Assembly: GCF_044454545.1 (NCBI RefSeq)
Contig: NZ_JBITDV010000010.1
Coordinates: forward strand, 310,001 to 374,000
Length of the DNA stretch: 64,000 nt
DNA from: Cryptosporangium sp044454545
GTDB taxonomy: Bacteria; Actinomycetota; Actinomycetes; Mycobacteriales; Cryptosporangiaceae
Direction of reading: 5' to 3'
The translations under genes and the position numbers were made by a program. The notes under the pieces were generated by a model. It was given only the letters and a program-made list of their open reading frames with translations. It searched no databases and was not told the DNA's origin. This document shows, piece after piece, positions 52,993 through 61,046 of the stretch. Each line of letters begins with the position of its first letter. The stretch's first letter is position 1.

Positions 52993-55041
52993 GTGGAATC
53001 CACTGAAACGCCCGAACCAGCAGAGACGGACAGATCACAGTCAACGGATAGTAACGACCCATATCGATGGCTCGAAGATGTCACCGGGGACGCTCCGCTC
53101 GAATGGGCCCGTGAACACAACACGCGAACGCTCGCCGACTACGGCGACTCGCCCCGGTTCACCGAGATGCAAGCCGAGATCCGCGAAGTCTTGGACGCCG
53201 AGACGCGGATCCCGTACGTCCTGCGCCGCGGCGAGTACCTCTACAACTTCTGGCAGGACGCGGCGAACCCCCGCGGCCTCTGGCGCCGGACGACGCTCGA
53301 GCAGTACCGCAACGACAAACCCGACTGGGACGTCCTGATCGACGTCGACGCGCTGGCCCGGGACGAGGACCAGAACTGGGTCTGGCACGGGTCGTCGTTC
53401 CTCGAACCCGGCTACGACAAGTGCCTGGTCTCGCTCTCCGTGGGCGGGTCCGACGCGGACGTCACCCGCGAGTTCGACCCGGTGACCAAGCAGTTCGTCC
53501 CGGACGGGTTCACGCTGCCGGAGGCGAAGAGCAGCGTCGGCTGGGTCGACGAGAACACGCTCTACGTCGGCACCGACTTCGGCGACGGTTCGATGACCGA
53601 CTCGGGCTACCCCCGGCTGGTCAAACGGTGGACCCGCGGAACGCCCCTCGACGAGGCGGTCACGCTCTTCGAGGGCGAGTCGTCCGACGTTTCCGTGCAC
53701 GCCTGGCGCGACCCGCTGTCCGGGTTGGACTTCCTCACCCGCAGCGTCGACTTCTACCACCGCACGCGGTACGTGCTGGTCGACGACGTTCCGGTGCTGC
53801 TCGACGTCCCGTCCGACGCGGAGATCCAGGTGCACGGTGGTCACCTCACCGTGGAACTGCGCACCGCGTGGGAAGAGCACCCGGCCGGCTCCTTGCTGAT
53901 CATCGACTTCGACCGCTTCCGGGCCGGTGACCGTGGCTTCGAGGTGCTGTTCGCCCCCGACGACCGGTCCGCGCTGGTCTCCTACGTCTGGACCGAGCAC
54001 GCGCTGCTGCTGAGCTCGCTGGTCGACGTCCGCCCGAGTTTGGACGTGCTGCAGGCGGGCCCGTCCGGCTGGACGCGCACGCCCTCGGCTCCGATTCCGG
54101 AGTGGAGCACGGTCCGGGTCGTCTCCGCCGACCGCTACCACGGCGACGAGTACCTGCTCGCGGTCGACGGCTTCCTGACGCCGCCGTCGCTGCAGCGGTA
54201 CGTCGCCGGTACGGACGAGCCGGGCGAGGTGCTGAAGCGGTCGCCGGAGCGGTTCGACCCGGCCGGCATGTCGGTGCGCCAGCACTTCGCCACCTCGTCC
54301 GACGGCACCCGGGTGCCGTACTTCGTGGTCGGGCCGGCCGGATCCGAGGCGCGGCCGACGCTGCTGACCGGGTACGGCGGCTTCGAGATCCCGATGCTGC
54401 CCGGCTACGACGGCGGGCTGGGCCGGGCCTGGCTGGCCCGCGGCGGCGTGTACGCGGTGGCCAACATCCGGGGTGGCGGCGAGTACGGCCCGCGCTGGCA
54501 CCAGGCCGCGCTGAAGGAGAACCGGCCGCGGGCCTACGAGGACTTCGCCGCGGTCGCCGCCGATCTGGTGTACCGCGGAATCACGACGGCCGGGCAGCTC
54601 GGCGTCACCGGGGGGAGCAACGGCGGGTTGCTCACCGGCAACATGTACGCGCAGTACCCGCAACTGTTCGGCGCGGTCGTGATCCAGGTGCCGCTGCTCG
54701 ACATGCGTCGCTACCACACGCTGCTGGCCGGAGCGTCGTGGATCGCCGAGTACGGCGACCCGGACGACCCGGCCCAGTGGGAGTACATCCGGACGTTCTC
54801 GCCATACCACCTGCTCGCGCGCGAGCGTCCGTATCCGCCGTTGTTGGTGACAACGTCGACCCGGGACGACCGGGTACATCCCGGGCACGCACGGAAGTTC
54901 GTCGCCCGGCTGGAGCAGCTCGGCTACCCGGTCGACTACTACGAGAACATCGAGGGCGGCCACGGCGGAGCGAGCAACAACGAGCAACGGGCGTTCATGC
55001 GGGCGCTGTCGTTCGCGTTCCTCGCCGACCGCCTGGGATGA
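52993..55041 (+). CDS. Prolyl oligopeptidase family serine peptidase (S9A)
   Basis: A 682-residue cytosolic peptidase with an N-terminal beta-propeller (starting DPYRWLEDVTGDAPLEW) and C-terminal hydrolase: nucleophile Ser in GGSNGGLLTG, Asp in STRDDRVHPGHA and His in IEGGHGG. Full length for the family. No signal peptide. GTG 52993 lies 12 nt after AAGGAG (52975-52980). It cleaves short peptides after proline. The 121-nt gap to the divergent acyltransferase should hold both promoters. Confidence 0.93.
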   Translation: MESTETPEPAETDRSQSTDSNDPYRWLEDVTGDAPLEWAREHNTRTLADYGDSPRFTEMQAEIREVLDAETRIPYVLRRGEYLYNFWQDAANPRGLWRRTTLEQYRNDKPDWDVLIDVDALARDEDQNWVWHGSSFLEPGYDKCLVSLSVGGSDADVTREFDPVTKQFVPDGFTLPEAKSSVGWVDENTLYVGTDFGDGSMTDSGYPRLVKRWTRGTPLDEAVTLFEGESSDVSVHAWRDPLSGLDFLTRSVDFYHRTRYVLVDDVPVLLDVPSDAEIQVHGGHLTVELRTAWEEHPAGSLLIIDFDRFRAGDRGFEVLFAPDDRSALVSYVWTEHALLLSSLVDVRPSLDVLQAGPSGWTRTPSAPIPEWSTVRVVSADRYHGDEYLLAVDGFLTPPSLQRYVAGTDEPGEVLKRSPERFDPAGMSVRQHFATSSDGTRVPYFVVGPAGSEARPTLLTGYGGFEIPMLPGYDGGLGRAWLARGGVYAVANIRGGGEYGPRWHQAALKENRPRAYEDFAAVAADLVYRGITTAGQLGVTGGSNGGLLTGNMYAQYPQLFGAVVIQVPLLDMRRYHTLLAGASWIAEYGDPDDPAQWEYIRTFSPYHLLARERPYPPLLVTTSTRDDRVHPGHARKFVARLEQLGYPVDYYENIEGGHGGASNNEQRAFMRALSFAFLADRLG

Positions 55042-55044
55042 GTC

Positions 55045-55073
55045 TCCGGGGCGCGCGGCCCGCGCGCCCCGGA
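55045..55073. terminator. Bidirectional terminator between convergent genes
   Basis: A perfect 13-bp inverted repeat TCCGGGGCGCGCG / CGCGCGCCCCGGA with a GCC loop, filling the 36-nt space between the peptidase stop (55041) and the LLM gene stop (55078). It would serve both strands. Confidence 0.85.
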
Positions 55074-55077
55074 ATCC

Positions 55078-56019
55078 TCACGCGAGTTGCGGTGCCACCT
55101 CTTCGGCGATGAGCGCCAGGTGGTCCAGGTCTCCCAGGTCGAGGAACTGCAGGTAGGCGCGCTCGGCTCCGGCCTCGGCGTACTGGCGCAGCTTGGCCGC
55201 GACCTCGTCCGGCGTCCCGCAGACGCCGTTCTGCTTGAGCTCGTCGACGTCCCGGCCCACGGCGGCGGCCCGGCGGGCGACCTCGGCGTCGTCCCGGCCG
55301 CAGACCACGATCTGCGCGGCCGAGAACACGAGTTCCTTCGGGTCGCGTCCGGCCTGCTCGCACGCCGCCCGGACCACGTCGTACTGGGCCTTCACCGTCT
55401 CGACCGAGTCGAACGGGACGTTGAACTCGTCCGCGTACTTCACGGTGAGCGCGGGCGTCCGCTTCTTGCCCTTGCCGCCGATGACGATCGGCGGGCGCGG
55501 GCTCTGGGCCGGCTTCGGCAGTGCCGGTGAGTCGACGACCTGGTAGTGCTTGCCGTCGAACGAGTACGTCTCGCCCTCGGGAGTGCTCCAGAGGCCGGTG
55601 ATGATCTCGAGCTGCTCCTCGAGCCGGTCGAACCGCTCGCCGACCGGCGGGAACGGGATCGCGTAGGCCTTGTGCTCGGCCTCGAACCAGCCCGCACCGA
55701 GGCCGAAGTCGACCCGGCCACCGCTCATCCGGTCGACCTGCGCGACCGCGACGGCCAGCGGCCCGGGGTACCGGAACGTCGCCGACGTCACCAGCGTGCC
55801 GAGGCGGATGCGGGACGTCTCGCGGGCGATCGCGCCGAGCGTGATCCAGGTGTCGGTGGGGCCGGGCAGGCCGCTGACGTCACCCATCGACACGTAGTGG
55901 TCGGAACGGAAGAAGGCCTCGTAGCCGAGGTCCTCGGCGGTCTTCGCCACCGCGAGGAGCGTCTCGTAGTCGGCACCTTGCTGGGGCTCAGTGAATACGC
56001 GCAACTTCATGATCGCCAT
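55078..56019 (-). CDS. LLM-class F420-dependent oxidoreductase
   Basis: A 313-residue luciferase-like TIM-barrel oxidoreductase (KLRVFTEPQQGADYETLLAV; TSRIRLGTLVTSATFRYPG; DFGLGAGWFEAEH; PIVIGGKGKKRTPALTVKYA). These enzymes transfer hydride to or from coenzyme F420, less often FMN. I used ATG 56019; GTG 56025 and ATG 56010 are also in frame and none has a strong ribosome site. It starts 26 nt after cobF, so the two are likely cotranscribed. Substrate unknown. Confidence 0.87.
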   Translation of the reverse strand: MAIMKLRVFTEPQQGADYETLLAVAKTAEDLGYEAFFRSDHYVSMGDVSGLPGPTDTWITLGAIARETSRIRLGTLVTSATFRYPGPLAVAVAQVDRMSGGRVDFGLGAGWFEAEHKAYAIPFPPVGERFDRLEEQLEIITGLWSTPEGETYSFDGKHYQVVDSPALPKPAQSPRPPIVIGGKGKKRTPALTVKYADEFNVPFDSVETVKAQYDVVRAACEQAGRDPKELVFSAAQIVVCGRDDAEVARRAAAVGRDVDELKQNGVCGTPDEVAAKLRQYAEAGAERAYLQFLDLGDLDHLALIAEEVAPQLA

Positions 56020-56044
56020 ACTCACATGCGACTTGGTGCCCGTT

Positions 56045-56812
56045 TTAGCCGGTCGGCCGTCGGACCAGATACGTGTCCATGATCCAGCCCTTCTCGGCGC
56101 GGAGCCGGGCCCTTTTCGCGGTGACGTGGTCCATGACCTCGTCGAGCGGACCGGCGATCAGCACCTCGTCGGGCGTGCCCAGGTAGGCACCCCAGTAGAG
56201 CTCGGCGCCCTGGCCGCGGAACCGTTCGCAGGCGAGGTGCGCATCGAGCATCACGACGAGGTCGGCATCCTCGGCGTCGTCGTGCTTGCCCGCGGCGACC
56301 CGGCGTCCCGTGGTGACCCGGACCGCGCCCGCCGTGCGGGTGAGCGTGATGCGGTGCCGCGCGGCGAGCAACTGCACGCTGCTGATGCCCGGGAGGACGT
56401 CGTACTTGAGCGGTACCTGGCCGCGGGCGACGATCGTGTCGAGCATCGTGATCGTGCCGTCGTAGAGGGCGGGGTCGCCCCAGACCAGCAGACCCGCGGT
56501 CCCCTTCTCGCCGATCTCGGTGCGCAACGCGTGCTCGACGGCCATCGAGCGAGCGTCCCGCCAGGCCTCGACGGCTCCGGCGTAGTCGTCGGCGGTGCGG
56601 TCCCGGGGCGGGTCGGCGATCGTCACGACCCGGTAGCCGTCGGCGCCGAGGAACCGTTCGAGGATCGCCTGCCGGGTGGCGGTCAGCTCGGCCGTGGTCT
56701 CGCCTTTGTCGAGCACCAGGAACGCTTCGACGCTCCGGAGCGCCTCGACCGCCTCGACGGTGAGAAGCCCCGGATCGCCGGCCCCGACGCCGATGACCCG
56801 AATGTGTCGCAC
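56045..56812 (-). CDS. cobF: Precorrin-6A synthase (deacetylating)
   Basis: A 255-residue SAM-dependent tetrapyrrole methyltransferase. The glycine-rich IRVIGVGAGDPGLLTVEAVE at the N-terminus and VWGDPALYDGT are family motifs; TYLVRRPTG ends the chain. CobF methylates C-1 of precorrin-5 with loss of the acetyl group in aerobic cobalamin synthesis. GTG start at 56812, 10 nt after the LysR stop. No other cob genes are in the window, so it is separated from the main pathway cluster. No cobalamin riboswitch-like leader is evident. Confidence 0.9.
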   Translation of the reverse strand: MRHIRVIGVGAGDPGLLTVEAVEALRSVEAFLVLDKGETTAELTATRQAILERFLGADGYRVVTIADPPRDRTADDYAGAVEAWRDARSMAVEHALRTEIGEKGTAGLLVWGDPALYDGTITMLDTIVARGQVPLKYDVLPGISSVQLLAARHRITLTRTAGAVRVTTGRRVAAGKHDDAEDADLVVMLDAHLACERFRGQGAELYWGAYLGTPDEVLIAGPLDEVMDHVTAKRARLRAEKGWIMDTYLVRRPTG

Positions 56813-56822
56813 GCCGAGAAGG

Positions 56823-57677
56823 CTACGGCGTGCCGTTGCGGAGCACGGCGATGCAGGCGGCGATGGCCGGATGGGAGCGCGCGCCACGCCGGAACGCGAT
56901 CCGGGTGCGGCGGCGGATCGGCAGCGTCTGCAGGCGGACGTTGCCGGGCCGGTGCTCGACCCCCAGCCGGGGCACGACCGCGACGCCCTGCCCGGCGGCG
57001 ACGAGCGCGAGCACCGCCGTGAAGTCGTCGGCGTAGTGGCGGATCCGCGGCGCGACCCCGGCGTCCCGGCAGAGCCGCAGCGCGACCGCATGGCAGAGCG
57101 TCCCCGGGCTACCCACGATCCAGTCGGCGTCGAACGAACCCCGGTCACCGGTGTGGGCCAGGTACACCTCCTCGTCGAGGAGGGCCACCGACTCGGTGGC
57201 CGGGTCGGGGGCGGCCGGAGCCAGGTCGTAGTCGTGCACCAGGGCGACGTCGAGCCGGTGGTCGCGCAGTGCGGCCGGCACGTCGACCGGGTCGAGCTCG
57301 ACCACCTGCAGATCGAGCCCGGGATGGTCACGCCCGAGTGCGGCCAGAGCGTCCGGCAGCAGTGTGCGCACGGCGCTGGGGAACGCCCCGACCCGCAACC
57401 GGCCGGTGACCCCGGAGCGCGCGGCCGCGAGCGTCGCGTCGGCCGCCTCCAGTGCGCCGAGCAGCACCTCGGCGTGCTCCACCAGCGCCTCGCCGGCCGT
57501 GGTGAGCGTGACGCCGCGGCCGCGGGGCTCGAGCAGCCGCACCCCGGCCGTGCGCTGCAACGCCGCGAGTTGCTGCGACACGGCCGACGCCGTGCACGAG
57601 TGCGCGTCGGCGACGGCCGCGATCGTGCCCAGGTGCGACAGATCACGCAGCAGGTGCAGCCGCCGGACGTCAAGCAT
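56823..57677 (-). CDS. LysR family transcriptional regulator
   Basis: A 284-residue regulator with an N-terminal LysR helix-turn-helix (SCTASAVSQQLAALQRTAG, residues about 27-45) and a periplasmic-binding-like effector domain (GRLRVGAFPSAVRTLLPDAL onward). Divergent from the DapA-family gene, starts 70 nt apart, the classic LysR arrangement; it also lies 10 nt before cobF on its own strand. A TTAGG repeat (57685-57702) in the gap may be part of the binding site. The likely target is the divergent aldolase gene. Confidence 0.9.
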   Translation of the reverse strand: MLDVRRLHLLRDLSHLGTIAAVADAHSCTASAVSQQLAALQRTAGVRLLEPRGRGVTLTTAGEALVEHAEVLLGALEAADATLAAARSGVTGRLRVGAFPSAVRTLLPDALAALGRDHPGLDLQVVELDPVDVPAALRDHRLDVALVHDYDLAPAAPDPATESVALLDEEVYLAHTGDRGSFDADWIVGSPGTLCHAVALRLCRDAGVAPRIRHYADDFTAVLALVAAGQGVAVVPRLGVEHRPGNVRLQTLPIRRRTRIAFRRGARSHPAIAACIAVLRNGTP

Positions 57678-57747
57678 TAGCTCAGCTTAGGCATCAAGTT
57701 AGGAATCGGAACTGGTCCTTTCGGATCAGGCCCGGGATGCTCGCGTC

Positions 57748-58638
57748 ATGACGCTCACCGGACTGTTCGTCCCGCTGATCACCCCGTTCGACGCCGACGG
57801 CGGTGTGGCGCGCGCCGCGCTGGAGCGGCTCGCCTCCGAGATGGTGGGCGCCGGGGTGAGCGGGCTCGTCGCGCTCGGCACCACCGCCGAGACCGGGTCG
57901 CTCACCGCGCCCGAACGGGCCGCCGTGCTCGACGTCGTCGCGACGGTGTGCCGGGCCCGTTCCGTACCGCTGGTCGTCGGAGCCGGTACCGGCCCGGAAC
58001 TGGCGGCGCTGGCCGGGCGGCCGGAAGTGGTCGCGGCCCTCACGGTCGTGCCGCCGTTCGTCCGGCCCGGCGAGGCGGGAGTGATCGCCCAGTTCCGGAC
58101 GCTGGCCGCGGCGAGCCCGGTACCGCTGATCGTCTACGACGTACCGCTGCGGACCGGCCAGTACCTGTCGGCAGCGGCACTCCGGGAGCTGGCCGCGATA
58201 CCCGGGGTCGCCGGGGTGAAGCACTGCGGCCTGACCGCCGACACGGTGGAGCTCCTGGCCGGCCCGCCGCGCGACTTCGCGATCCTCGCCGGTGAGGACG
58301 TGCTGGCCGGGCCCCTGCTCGCGCTCGGCGCACACGGCGCGATCCTGGCGTCCGCGCACTGCGCGACGGACGCGTTCGTCTCACTGGTGCGGGCCTGGGA
58401 GGCCGGTGACGTGGCCACCGCCCGCGCGCTCGGCGCCGGGCTGAGCCGGGTCTCGTCGGCACTGTTCGCCGCGCCGAACCCGGCCGTGATCAAGGCCGTG
58501 CTGCACGCACAGGGCCGTATCCCGACCCCGGACGTCCGGCTACCGCTGCTGGCCGCGCCGCCGGAGCTAGCGGAGCGCGCAATCGCCGCAGAGGCCGCCG
58601 TTCGGGACGCGGTAGTAGAGGCAGCAGCTGCGGCGTGA
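57748..58638 (+). CDS. DapA/NAL-family aldolase (dihydrodipicolinate synthase-like)
   Basis: A 296-residue Schiff-base TIM barrel. Catalytic Lys158 in AGVKHC, Tyr130 in LIVYDVPLR and the substrate-carboxylate loop GTTAETGSL (44-52) are all in place. The pathway dapA usually has other neighbours; with a divergent LysR this is probably a catabolic member (for example a keto-sugar-acid or N-acetylneuraminate-type lyase), not the lysine enzyme. Its 3' end overlaps the convergent FhuF-like gene by 72 nt. Confidence 0.87.
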   Translation: MTLTGLFVPLITPFDADGGVARAALERLASEMVGAGVSGLVALGTTAETGSLTAPERAAVLDVVATVCRARSVPLVVGAGTGPELAALAGRPEVVAALTVVPPFVRPGEAGVIAQFRTLAAASPVPLIVYDVPLRTGQYLSAAALRELAAIPGVAGVKHCGLTADTVELLAGPPRDFAILAGEDVLAGPLLALGAHGAILASAHCATDAFVSLVRAWEAGDVATARALGAGLSRVSSALFAAPNPAVIKAVLHAQGRIPTPDVRLPLLAAPPELAERAIAAEAAVRDAVVEAAAAA

Positions 58639-59193
58639 GAAGTCGTCGCCGGTGAGCGTGCCGGTATCGGCCAGGGGTGGCCGCCGGAGCAGGTCGCGGG
58701 TGGCTTCCCAGCCCGCCGCGGTGTTCAGCACGCGGGCGGTGCCCACCAGCGCGGACGTGACGTTTCCCCGCAGCAGTGCGGTGGGCAGCCGGACTCGCTT
58801 GCGCAGAGCGTCCGCCAGAGGGAACAGGTGCCGGTCGACGACCGTGCGGAAGACACCGTCCGGCGTGCTCTCGATCGGGTCGAGGCCCAGCGTGAGCGAG
58901 CCGTCGGCCGACCGCCACCACAGCCGGTCGGGAGACAGATCGGGCACGATCCCGGCGATCGACGCCGGGCCGAGCGCCAGTGACCAGAGCCGGGCCGCGT
59001 ACCCCTGGAACAGGATCGAGGCCCCGATCCGCGGCTCGGGAGCATCGATGCGGCGGGTGACCTCGTCGATCAGGTGCGCGAGCGCGTCCTGGCCCGGGTC
59101 GTAGAGGTCGCTGACCGGTCGGCCGCCGCCCGTCCCCAGCGCGAAGTAGGGCCCGAGCTTCCCGGCCTCGCGCAGTGCCGCGCCCGCGTCCAC
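58567..59193 (-). CDS. FhuF-like ferric iron reductase / [2Fe-2S] protein
   Basis: A 208-residue protein ending in SCCLYYRVPNGGLCGDCAL, the C-terminal CC-x10-C-x2-C cluster ligand pattern of FhuF, the siderophore-iron reductase. The upstream part (RIGASILFQGYAARLWSLAL; LRKRVRLPTALLRGNVTSAL) fits the family. Soluble or peripheral, cytosolic side. GTG start at 59193. The gene is divergent from a TetR gene with two matched operators between them, so that regulator may control it. The 72-nt tail overlap with the aldolase gene includes the cluster ligands. Confidence 0.82.
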   Translation of the reverse strand: MDAGAALREAGKLGPYFALGTGGGRPVSDLYDPGQDALAHLIDEVTRRIDAPEPRIGASILFQGYAARLWSLALGPASIAGIVPDLSPDRLWWRSADGSLTLGLDPIESTPDGVFRTVVDRHLFPLADALRKRVRLPTALLRGNVTSALVGTARVLNTAAGWEATRDLLRRPPLADTGTLTGDDFSRRSCCLYYRVPNGGLCGDCALR

Positions 59194-59253
59194 CTCGTCG
59201 AAACTACTCGACGGGACGGCGGCCGGCGCGATCCCGGGCGCCTCGACTGGCGT

Positions 59254-59271
59254 GTCAGTTGGCTAACTGAC
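59254..59271. promoter_or_regulatory. TetR-type operator 1
   Basis: Perfect inverted repeat GTCAGT-N6-ACTGAC, extended on both sides as GTGTCAGT/ACTGACTC. It lies between the divergent FhuF-like and TetR genes, 60 nt upstream of the former. Identical in its fixed bases to operator 2, 33 bp away. Confidence 0.7.
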
Positions 59272-59286
59272 TCCAGACGCCGGAGT

Positions 59287-59304
59287 GTCAGTGAGATGAC
59301 TGAC
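59287..59304. promoter_or_regulatory. TetR-type operator 2, covering the TetR start codon
   Basis: A second GTCAGT-N6-ACTGAC with the same flanking bases (GTGTCAGT/ACTGACTC). The ATG of the TetR gene (59296-59298) is the end of the N6 spacer. Centre-to-centre distance to operator 1 is 33 bp, about three helical turns, so both dimers would sit on one face. Confidence 0.7.
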
Positions 59305-59883
59305 TCACAGAAGCGTGGGGGCGAGAAGCGGGAGAAGTTGGTCGCCGGCGCCGCGGAGATGCTGTACCGGCACGGTGTCGAGGCCACGACGCTCGCGCGG
59401 GTCGCCGAGGCGTCCGGCGTTCCGGCCGGAAACCTCTACTACTACTTCAAGACCAAGGACGACCTGGTCAGGGCCGTCATCGATGCTCAGGCCGCACAGG
59501 TCCGGGCGATGCTCGCCGCGCTCGACGGCCGTTCCGGCGATCCGGTGGTCCGCCTGACCGGCCTGGTCCGGCGCTGGGAGGACATGCGCGACGTCGTCGC
59601 GCGGCACGGCTGTCCGCTCGGCTCCCTGGTCTCCGAACTCGATCATCGGGACGACGGCCTGGACGTCGAAGCCGCCCGGCCGATCAGCCGCATCCTCGAC
59701 TGGGCCGAGCAGCAGTTCGCGGCGCTGGGAGCCGACCGGCCGCGCCCGCTCGCGATCACGCTCTTCGCCGGTATCCAAGGCGGCGCCCTGCTGGCCAACG
59801 CGTTGCGCGACCCCGAGGCGATGAGCGTCGAGGTACGTCACCTCGAGGCGTGGCTCGAGAGTGGTACCGGCCTGTGCAAATGA
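59296..59883 (+). CDS. TetR/AcrR family transcriptional regulator
   Basis: A 195-residue TetR protein: helix-turn-helix in residues about 12-58 (LVAGAAEMLYRHGVEATTLA followed by ASGVPAGNLYYYFKTKDDLV), then a C-terminal TetR_C-like sensor (HGCPLGSLVSELDHRDDGLD, typical of the YxaF/LmrA branch). ATG 59296 lies inside a palindromic operator. Divergent from the FhuF-like gene. Autoregulation is strongly suggested. A transcript start very near the ATG is likely because no ribosome site is visible. Confidence 0.9.
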   Translation: MTDSQKRGGEKREKLVAGAAEMLYRHGVEATTLARVAEASGVPAGNLYYYFKTKDDLVRAVIDAQAAQVRAMLAALDGRSGDPVVRLTGLVRRWEDMRDVVARHGCPLGSLVSELDHRDDGLDVEAARPISRILDWAEQQFAALGADRPRPLAITLFAGIQGGALLANALRDPEAMSVEVRHLEAWLESGTGLCK

Positions 59884-59894
59884 TCAAAAAGGGC

Positions 59895-59916
59895 TGGGAG
59901 AATGATGGGAGAATGA
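59895..59916 (+). repeat. Perfect 11-bp tandem direct repeat
   Basis: TGGGAGAATGA twice in direct succession. An 11-bp direct repeat is the spacing bound by OmpR/PhoB-type response regulators, one of which is encoded 350 nt downstream. It lies upstream of the 58-residue membrane peptide gene. Confidence 0.5.
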
Positions 59917-59991
59917 GAATCGGCTGAAAGTGTTACGCAGTTTTCTCGGAATCCGCTGGGGATCGGCCGACCGGAACCATGGGCCGCATAA

Positions 59992-60008
59992 GAGCCTCCT
60001 AGGGGCTC
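59992..60008 (+). terminator. Small hairpin after the TetR gene
   Basis: GAGCC...GGCTC with two further possible pairs around a CTA loop. It could end the TetR transcript or sit in the leader of the next gene. Weak evidence. Confidence 0.25.
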
Positions 60009-60065
60009 GCCAGGAATCGCATTCACCACCGGCGGACACCGCACAGCCGTGGAACCGTTGGCCAC

Positions 60066-60242
60066 GTGACAAAATACTCGAACGCACTTCGCGGCGCCCT
60101 CGTCGGTGTGGTGGCGCTGGCCATCGCCGGGCTGTTCTACCAACTCGTCCACGACGTCCGGATGTCGATTTTCGTCTTCCTGGTGTCGGTGTTCGCCGGC
60201 AGCATGTTCGCGATGATCAGCATCGTGACCCGGGAGAACTGA
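60066..60242 (+). CDS. 58-residue small membrane protein
   Basis: A short open frame from GTG 60066 encoding a peptide with two membrane helices: ALRGALVGVVALAIAGLFYQ and MSIFVFLVSVFAGSMFAMIS, separated by LVHDVR, with a short charged tail (TREN). Hydrophobic patterning is too regular for a shadow. It lies 30 nt upstream of a response regulator gene on the same strand. It could be a regulator or accessory of the two-component system. GCCAC precedes the GTG, with no clear ribosome site. Confidence 0.6.
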   Translation: MTKYSNALRGALVGVVALAIAGLFYQLVHDVRMSIFVFLVSVFAGSMFAMISIVTREN

Positions 60243-60272
60243 CCTGTTCGCCCGCGCCCTCGACGAAATGGG

Positions 60273-61046
60273 ATGATGAGCAACACCAGCACGCCCATCC
60301 GTCCGAGGAGCGCCATGGCCGAGCGCGAGGCCGAGGCCCCCGAGGCCCGTCTGCTGGTCGTCGACGACGAGCCGAACATCGTCGAACTGCTCGACACCAG
60401 CCTCAGCTACGCGGGCTTCGAGGTGCGAACCGCGACGAGCGGCCGGGAAGCCGTGGCCGCGACCAGCGAGTTCATCCCCGACCTCATCGTGCTGGACGTG
60501 ATGCTGCCCGACCTCGACGGCTTCGAGGTGCTGCGCCTGCTCCGCGGTTCCGGCACCCGGATCCCGGTCCTGTTCCTCACCGCCCGCGACGGCACCGACG
60601 ACAAGATCAGCGGCCTGACGCTCGGCGCGGACGACTACGTCACGAAGCCGTTCAGCCTGGGCGAGGTACTCGCCCGGGTCCGCGCGGTCCTGCGCCGGGT
60701 CGCCGAGGTACCGATGGTTGCGGAACGCACCTCGGACGCTTCGGCGCGCTCCGCGTTCGCCGACGTCGAGGTCGACCGCGAGACCCACGAAGTGTGGAAA
60801 GCCGGTAAGCCGGTCACGCTCTCCCCCACCGAATTCCGGCTGCTCCAGTATTTCCTCGACAACCCCGGTAAGGCGTTGTCCAAGGCCACTATTCTGGATC
60901 ACGTCTGGCATTACGATTTCGGGCGTGATTCCAACATCGTCGAATCGTACGTGTCGTACTTGCGGAAAAAAGTCGATACGACCGAACCACGGTTGATCCA
61001 CACGATCCGGGGCGTCGGTTACGCACTGCGGGTGCCGCGCTCTTGA
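60273..61046 (+). CDS. OmpR/PhoB-family response regulator
   Basis: A 257-residue regulator. The receiver domain has acidic pocket Asp31-Asp32, phosphoacceptor Asp75 (VLDVMLPD), Thr103 and Lys125 (VTKPF). The C-terminal winged helix (about 165-255) ends HTIRGVGYALRVPRS. Start uncertain among ATG 60273, 60276 and 60315. Its stop overlaps the kinase TTG start (TTGA), so the pair is coupled. Resembles TcrX/TrcR-like regulators of actinobacteria. Confidence 0.94.
   Translation: MMSNTSTPIRPRSAMAEREAEAPEARLLVVDDEPNIVELLDTSLSYAGFEVRTATSGREAVAATSEFIPDLIVLDVMLPDLDGFEVLRLLRGSGTRIPVLFLTARDGTDDKISGLTLGADDYVTKPFSLGEVLARVRAVLRRVAEVPMVAERTSDASARSAFADVEVDRETHEVWKAGKPVTLSPTEFRLLQYFLDNPGKALSKATILDHVWHYDFGRDSNIVESYVSYLRKKVDTTEPRLIHTIRGVGYALRVPRS

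Noticed and set aside
60719..60730. Alternative split of the response regulator into two genes
   Set aside because: The receiver and DNA-binding halves are continuous in one frame with a normal linker.
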